Positions 57,647 to 64,000 of a stretch of 64,000 nucleotides of DNA are shown here, piece by piece; position 1 is the stretch's first letter; each line of letters opens with the position of its first letter. A model generated the notes under the pieces. It was not told where the DNA came from. It saw only the letters and a list, made by a program, of their open reading frames with translations, and did not search any database. The stretch is from assembly GCA_001606155.1 (NCBI GenBank), contig LODT01000016.1, positions 248,001 to 312,000 of the forward strand. Reading direction: 5' to 3'. The stretch is from Tieghemostelium lacteum (taxonomy: Eukaryota > Evosea > Eumycetozoa > Dictyosteliales > Raperosteliaceae). Both the position numbers and the translations under genes were made by a program.

Positions 57647-57981
57647 TTAATGGCAACCACAATTGCAACATCCTCCTCCTAATAAACCACCAACAACACC
57701 ACCTACAACTGGTAAGACTACTCCACCTACTAAACCACCAACTAAACCAACAGTACCACCAACAATACCACCAATTAAGTTACCTCCACATGCACAAGCA
57801 ACATTGTTATTTGATTGGTTTGATGAAATTGAAGATCCAGAAGAAATTTTACCAGAACTTGAGATTGTAGGTTTAACATTACCCATTGATGAAAGAGAAC
57901 CTAATAGATTATATTATCTATTAATACCCATATTAAAATATTTAGAATTTTTTTATAATAATATTTACCTAAGATTGTCAT
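57647..57981 (-). CDS. HssA/B-family small Gly-rich protein (two exons)
   Basis: Exons 57981-57969 (13 nt) and 57900-57647 join over a 68 nt intron to 88 residues. The start MTILGSLSSMGNVKPTISSS matches the hallmark N-terminus of the dictyostelid HssA/2C/7E family. It is followed by a Ser/Asn stretch, CACGGN, a repeating Gly-Gly-Val hydrophobic body (GGTVGLVGGLVGGVV) and a Cys-rich end (GGGCCNCGCH). Members are small, numerous and expressed in development, largely in prestalk cells; their function is unknown. The intron right after the fourth codon is a family habit. Confidence 0.9.
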
Positions 57982-58704
57982 TTTAAGAATTTAATAGTTA
58001 TTTAATTAATATATTTAATTTATAAAAGAATGAATTAATTTACTAAAATTTCAATTTATTTATAGTTTTCAACTTTTTACTTTAATTAGAAGGTTTCAAG
58101 AATTGAAGAGGTATACATCTAAAAATATTACTAGATATCAAATCAAATTCAAGTGTGTTTCTAAAATTTCCCAATCAATTTTCATTTTCCATTTTTATCA
58201 AAAACTGATAAATTTTTTTTAGAGTAATCACCCAATTGATACTTGTATTACAGTTTTTAAAGTAGAGTTGTACTACTATCATAAGTTTTATCACTTAGTC
58301 ATTACTATAATTGGTTGTATGTAGCAATAACAATATTTGAACATAGTTTAAACCCCATTTCATAGAATTTTGTATACATATTACCAATTGTATAATTTGT
58401 GAATGTTATTTGAAAATTTTTAGTACAACTTTATCTAGATTAATGTATAAGGTAGATCTATATTCAAAAAGTTTAATGATATCAATTTAGCAGATATTAA
58501 GTTTTCATTGAGATATCTATGAAAATTGTGAAAATCTAAATATCTATTTATTTTTAGAGGAAAAAATAGTTTATCATTTTGATAAATATAAAATTCGCAG
58601 AAGTATTTTCACACATCTGACGTCACTTTGATGATAATTTCAACTTTAAGATGGTATTTAAATTGTTTGAGTGGTATTGTGTGATTTATTGAGAAAATTG
58701 AGAA
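57982..58704. other. gene-free region
   Basis: 723 bp, A/T-rich, with no ORF, repeat or tRNA-like structure that I can see. It holds the divergent promoters of the HssA/B gene and the coiled-coil protein gene. Confidence 0.5.
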
Positions 58705-59247
58705 ATGGATACTATAATTTTATCAAGTATAGTTGTAGGTGGTGTTGTTATTGGAGTCGGTGTGTGTGTATTCATGAAAATGAAAAGTACTAGAAACTCT
58801 ATGAATTATAGTTCTTTTTATCCAAATTCCCAACAAAATACACAATATACTCCACCAATCTATCAACAGAGTTACCAACCACAACAATATATTAGTCAAC
58901 CTCCTCTTGGTGATCTAAAGTTTGGAGGAATTTTATCTGGCTTAGAAAATACATTGAACTATGCTCAACAAAGAGTTGATGAACAAAGACAACTATTTAA
59001 ATCACAAAGAGATAATCAACAAAATATATTCCAAATGGAACAAGAAGAGCTAAATGACAAATATGATTTATTGCATGAGGAACTACTCCAACAAAACCAG
59101 GATGCAATGGAAGTTCAAAATAAACAAAGTCAACTAGATATGCAACTTCAAATTGATACTCTAAAATTACAACAAAGACAATATCAAGAAAAAGAAGAAC
59201 TCTTGAAAGAACAAGAAAAGAAAAGAATTGATAAAGTGGTCAAATAA
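58705..59247 (+). CDS. unknown membrane-anchored coiled-coil protein, 180 residues
   Basis: The N-terminus is a membrane segment (IILSSIVVGGVVIGVGVCVF) followed by KMK, so the rest is probably cytosolic. Residues 30-75 are Tyr/Gln/Pro-rich. From about 80 the protein is a Gln/Glu-rich coiled coil (LENTLNYAQQRVDEQRQLFK ... LLKEQEKKRIDK). Single exon. It resembles no family I know; a tether or scaffold on an internal membrane is possible (inference). Confidence 0.65.
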   Translation: MDTIILSSIVVGGVVIGVGVCVFMKMKSTRNSMNYSSFYPNSQQNTQYTPPIYQQSYQPQQYISQPPLGDLKFGGILSGLENTLNYAQQRVDEQRQLFKSQRDNQQNIFQMEQEELNDKYDLLHEELLQQNQDAMEVQNKQSQLDMQLQIDTLKLQQRQYQEKEELLKEQEKKRIDKVVK

Positions 59248-59394
59248 ATATTAATTAATCATTTCTAACATCGATACAACCCAAAATTAATAAAATTTAT
59301 TGTTTAATCAAATAAATTAAAAATTAATTTTTATTTCATTAAAATATTAAAAACATGTTCATTTTTTTAAATTTAGTTTTTGCACAACACACGG

Positions 59395-60047
59395 ATGAGT
59401 TCTTCACTCTATTTAATTAAACCGATTCAAAGTAATATCAACTAATATTAAATGAATATTTTGTTACCAAGATATTAATAATTTAATAAGCAGCGATAAA
59501 AGAAAATAAAACAGGAGAAACCAATCTTTTAGAACATTTCAACCTATATCAGACTCTAAAAGATTTTAATAGTAAACATTTGTCTTCAACTTACAAATCC
59601 TATGTAAAACATATACCAGGTGACAACTATATAAAAAGAGAAAAACACTCAAAGAGCAGTAGTTCTACAAATAATGCAACATCACCTCAACAGCAACAGC
59701 AACAACAACCACAAGTAAATACACAACCAAAAAAATTAACAGGACTATCGAAATTTGCAGAGGGTAATTACCCAGATGAAAATCAACAAGAACTTATTTT
59801 ATTACCTTTAGATGAAACTCAACTTAAACTAGCATTCACATTACAAGATGGTGGATACCAAAGACCTGATAAAGATAAAAAGAAACATAAAAAGCATAAG
59901 AAAAAGAAAAGAAAGAATAGAGATGGTCAAAACCCTGATTCACAAGGAGATGAGCATAGAAAGAAAAAAAAGAAAAAGGATAAACATCCACAAGGTGGTA
60001 ATCAACCTCAACCAATGCAAGTTGAAAATGTAACTGTTGAACACTAA
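59395..60047 (+). CDS. med19: Mediator complex subunit 19 (two exons)
   Basis: Head-module subunit of Mediator for RNA polymerase II. The ORF beginning at 59580 is only part. An exon 59395-59431 ([12 protein letters not shown]) joins over a 59 nt intron to 59491-60047 ([20 protein letters not shown]), giving 197 residues. The stretch LYLIKP ... [12 protein letters not shown] matches the TGxTNLIEHYNL block of Med19/Rox3. The tail has the typical basic Lys repeats after [19 protein letters not shown] ([23 protein letters not shown]). Poly-Gln lies in the middle. Ends in a short Gln-rich tail. Confidence 0.85.
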
Positions 60048-60154
60048 AAATTCAATTGGTCTTATATATTTTTAGACCAGAATGTAAATAGATTTTATTA
60101 AATATTCGATTATTACCTATTCTCTCTCTATAAAAGAGAGTGAGGAATATAACT

Positions 60155-63100
60155 CTAGAGGTTTTTCATTTGTTGAAGCATTTCACTGGGTGACATGTGA
60201 AGAATTGGGTAGACTGCCTCTTCTACAAATTTCAATAAATGTGTATATCCAATTGGTTTCTGATGGGAAAGCATCTTACAATAGTTTTCATAGATATTTG
60301 GAATCCTTTTAAGAGTTTTTGAAATTAGTGTAGTATTTAAAAGGACTGTGGCGATAACTAATACCCATTCATAACACCCTGCATTGGTGAGCTCTTGTAA
60401 TAGGTAATATAGATCATCCATACTACTGTCAATACTATCTTTGAGGAATAATGGATCATTAAAATCATTATTGGATGTGATAGTAGGTGCATACATAAAT
60501 TGATGACTTTTGAATGAGTATATAGTATTACTACGTGTCAATCCACCACTTACACCACTATTGAATGGTGAATGATTCATATCTAAATTCTCAATAATTG
60601 GTGTATTGGTAATTCTAGATTTCAAAGACTCTATCATTTCATCTTTTGTAACCATTGTAGGAGATGATGAGCTGAATTGTTCTGATATTGGCTTAAGTGC
60701 CATTCCACCATCACTATCCTTTATACTCAACCCATGTAACTGATGTAACGATTCAAATGATCTAGACCCTGGTATCATAGGTAACGAGTGACTTGAAGAT
60801 AATGGGAATGGAATTTTCATCTGTTGATCCTCATCATGCTCTATATTCTCTTCCTCTCCACCTATACTAATGTTATTTGAATTGTTTGTAATTGAAGTTA
60901 CTAAATTATTATTGGAAGTTGTGGGTGATGGTGCAGGTGACGATGTCAACGCAATGAGAATAGATGTAGGTGAAAATGATATTATAGGATCCAAAGGTAA
61001 ATTAATATAAAACTGTACATGAATGGAATTCAATGCCATATCAAGGTCTTCAACAGTTCTCAAGATTGTCGATCTCTTCTCAGAAGTCAACCAATAACTA
61101 GTCTCTGTCATGGTCTTTCTAGAGAACAATAAAAAGTTTCTCATGAGTTTACTCTTGAGTAATTTACTTGCATAGTTCTTTAGAATAGAGTCCATTTGTT
61201 TAATTATTCTACTACCACTACTGGTATGACTTGCAGATGTTGCACTAGAGTTGCTGGAAGTTGGTGAAAATCCTTCCTTTTCCTTCTGCATCTCTTTCTC
61301 TTCTTCCTCCTCACTATAAGTGGTATGAAGAAATCTTGCCAAATCACCAGCCAAATCAATATTATCAAAATCCAAACCAATCTCTAGTAGTTCAATAGCA
61401 CATTTTCTACTGAAATCATATCCAATCAGTGACTGTAAAATCTTTAGATAACTAGCTGCAATCTCAATTTTACCATTACTCAAACATTTCTGATACAATT
61501 GAACAGGGTCACCAATGTTATTGAATAAACCCTGCCAAAGAGTAGCATCAATCTTTCTAGCTGATCTCATAGAGACCTCTGGAAACTGTGGGAATTTTTT
61601 GAGGAAATTTACAACATTTTCTAGTTTCTGGGATGGTAGAATCTTGTCGTCTTCCGAAATGGTTTCATGTAAGAGTAGTTCAAGACTGTGGGTAAAATGT
61701 GGAATGGTGTAGAATCTACTAGACAGATTCCAAGCTTTTTCAACACCACCTCTCTCCAGTAAATGTTTGAGAATAGAGTGAAGGAATGGATGTGTTTTTA
61801 TATGAATTTCGTAGTTGGGATAGGCAGAACATGAGTTATATGATATACCCTGACTTAAACCTACAATCACACCTAGTTCATTTAGGAATCCAATAGGATA
61901 GACCTCGTTATCAAAACTCAGTGATCTATTTGAAAGGTTCTTATTCGATGTAATCTCGTCGCTACTAAATGGGAACCATACCTGAATACCACTCTGTCCA
62001 TAAGCCCACAGAGTATTTCCACTTGATGACGTGTCCTTATCTTGTCTGGTATAGATATTAGTAAACCAATACTGTTCAATATCTCTACTCATTTCCAATT
62101 GAATTGAATTCTCAGCATTTGAAAGACATAGACTTCCACTTGCATACAAAATCAAGCAATAAACCCCCAAATGCTGTTGCTGTTGATTTTGGTTTGGTGA
62201 TTGCGGTTGTTTTTGAATATGTGTTGATAAAAGTGAAATGGATAAAGGAGGTGATGGAACAGCCATAGAAAGTAGATTTATAAGCTGTAGTTGAATCTTG
62301 GAAGTTGATGAAGAAGGGTTATTTGGATTTACAGTCGTTATCTCTTTAATTTTAAAGAGATAGAAAAAGGAGAGGTTGGTAAGAACTGCTAAATGGACAT
62401 CATTACAATCAATGAGTATAGGTATTTGATTAGGTGGCAATGGATTACCTTGGTATAAAAGAGACGAGTTATCCAAATGTTGTTTGGTGTAAAATAAAAA
62501 TTCAAATTTCTTTGTGCTACTATTGAGATTTGCAACTACAATAGTATGTTTAAACCACACTAACCCGTGTGACTCAATCTCCTGTTCTTGATTACGATCA
62601 CCAAACATTTTCCACCGTTTTGATAGGGAATTGTATAAAATGACACCTCTACGACCTGCAACTGCATATTGATTTCTGTCTCTTGATAGTGCAATATGTC
62701 GTATTGGCCAATTGTCATTTAGGTATCCACTAGGAATCTGCAGGTGTTTCCAACGAATATCACCCAATTCCTTACCCTTGTAGTTTAATAGCATCAACCT
62801 GTCTTCAGTCTGTAATATAACCCTCTCGCAATGGTTTAGGTTAGGATTAGAGGATGTAGATGCTTTCAAAAATGTAAATTGAAAGAATTCACCATTTTCA
62901 TTACCATTACTCAGTAGTACCAAATGGTAGGATTCAGGACCCCAACTAAATGCCAATACACCTTCTTTACAAGGTTCTAAATATCTATTAGAAAAACTAA
63001 TATCATTCATTTGTGGTATTGTACATGTTAATTTACATCCATACACAGACCACAAACAAAACCCTCTATTCTTCCAACCAACTGCCAAACAATTCTCATC

Positions 63101-64000
63101 GTGTGTCCATTTCATCATTGATATAGGTCCTATTGCATCTGGTGTAATCTCTCTAAATTGTAATAATGAAAATGTTCTAAGATATTTACATCCCTCTATT
63201 GATCCTCTATTGCTGCTACTACCTCCACTGTTACTATTCATATTATTATTATTATTATTATTGTTTTTGGTACTGTTGTTACTGTTGTTTTGGCTGAGTG
63301 GTGATTTTATTGGGGATGTGATATTGTATTTTGAAGGTAATAGAACTGGACCTGGTAAACTATAGATTAAAACATCACCATTTTTTAAACCTACAGCTGC
63401 TAGACGATGTTTGAGATTAAGTGATATAGATACTGCATTTTCATGACACAGCCAATATCCACGAAGTTGATCTTTTGATTTCTTTTTGAGGATTGCTGCT
63501 CCACCACTTTCGAATATCAAACCAAACATTGAGAATGTGGTATTGTAGAATACTGATTTCACAACAAGTTTGTCTCTTTGTATGGTATGTCCCTGTTCGT
63601 CGTCATCAAATGGAACGATATCCAAAGGAAATTGACTAATAAGCTCACCAGTCCAACTGGATTTCACCAGATATCCCTCTTTTGTAAATATAAATATATA
63701 GTCATGACTAGAAGTTATACACAATGCACCTAAAGTAGATGGTTTAAATGATGACCAAAACTTTATAATCATTTTCTTTTTATCATTCTGTAGATATGGT
63801 GAATGATTGTCTTTGTATAGTTTAAAATTCATTATATCCAATCCAGTATCCATCTCTATTTTATAAACAATAATATAACCTTTATTAGTCTGTTTATCAA
63901 AAAAACCTGAGTTAATACCATATGGTGACCTTCTCTATCTCTACAACTCAATAACACATACAACTATTGCAATAGAAGATGAATCAGGTGACCATATCAA
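60155..64000 (-). CDS. ric1: RIC1, Rab6 guanine nucleotide exchange factor subunit, partial
   Basis: RIC1 with RGP1 activates Rab6 at the Golgi. The window holds the exons 63962-64000 (5' end beyond the edge) and 63889-60155. The junction reads SSSIAIV then TNKGYIIVYKI, matching the WD strand of human RIC1 (IAVSTANGYILF). A first ATG at 63853 is therefore internal. WD40-type blades follow (GPISMMKWTHDENCLAVGWK, FCLWSVYGCKLTC), then a helical C-terminal RIC1 domain (MRSARKIDATLWQGLF, AGCYEWVLVIATVLLNT) with low-complexity inserts. At least 1257 residues are visible. Confidence 0.9.

Overview
The window reads as nuclear DNA of a dictyostelid social amoeba. The signs are strongly AT-rich spacers, long A and T runs, CAA/AAT codon tracts giving poly-Q and poly-N, short AT-rich GT-AG introns (about 55-100 nt), compact genes, and lineage markers such as an HssA/B-family gene and expansin-like, 2OG-oxygenase-like and F-box/LRR-like proteins. 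Species cannot be fixed from the sequence alone; the LRR and oxygenase-like families suggest a group such as Heterostelium or Cavenderia rather than D. discoideum (inference). I see no rRNA, tRNA, CRISPR, organellar or viral element.

Layout. 1-3300: the 3' end of a thiolase gene, a small Cys-rich membrane protein, ARL1 with a 4-nt first coding exon, and two doubtful small genes. 3475-9775: three related proteins of unknown function, two of them with a C-terminal membrane module. 9882-16374: two F-box/LRR-like paralogues flanking a RUS-family (DUF647) gene, then a 2OG-Fe(II) oxygenase-like protein whose metal-binding histidines are replaced. 16643-23575: condensin SMC4, a Q/N-rich AT-hook nuclear protein and a small EF-hand gene piece. 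23712-27304: an SLC25 mitochondrial carrier, then the two subunits of PLP synthase (PDX1 and PDX2) head to head. 27354-31886: an RBR ubiquitin ligase, ribosomal protein L12, a PGAP2/FRAG1-like protein and MetAP2. 31988-40836: a membrane-anchored SDR, a bacterial-type C39-like peptidase, a large mitochondrial PPR-like protein and PIG-O.

40988-49000: a 1561-residue protein made of about nine diverged copies of an unknown domain, an expansin-like GPI protein and a GFA/CENP-V protein. 49000-51439 is a long gene-free leader region ahead of a Q/N-rich Dbf4 homologue (51440-53263). 53738-60047: a BTB protein, a TM9/nonaspanin gene with two frame changes, an HssA/B gene, a coiled-coil membrane protein and Mediator subunit 19. 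The window ends inside the RIC1 (Rab6 GEF) gene on the minus strand.

Functional links: PDX1 and PDX2 form one enzyme and share a divergent promoter. ARL1 and RIC1 both act in Golgi traffic, and PIG-O and PGAP2-like both in GPI-anchor biology, but these are not adjacent. SMC4 and Dbf4 serve chromosome cycling. The least explained parts are the three-paralogue cluster and the nine-repeat protein.
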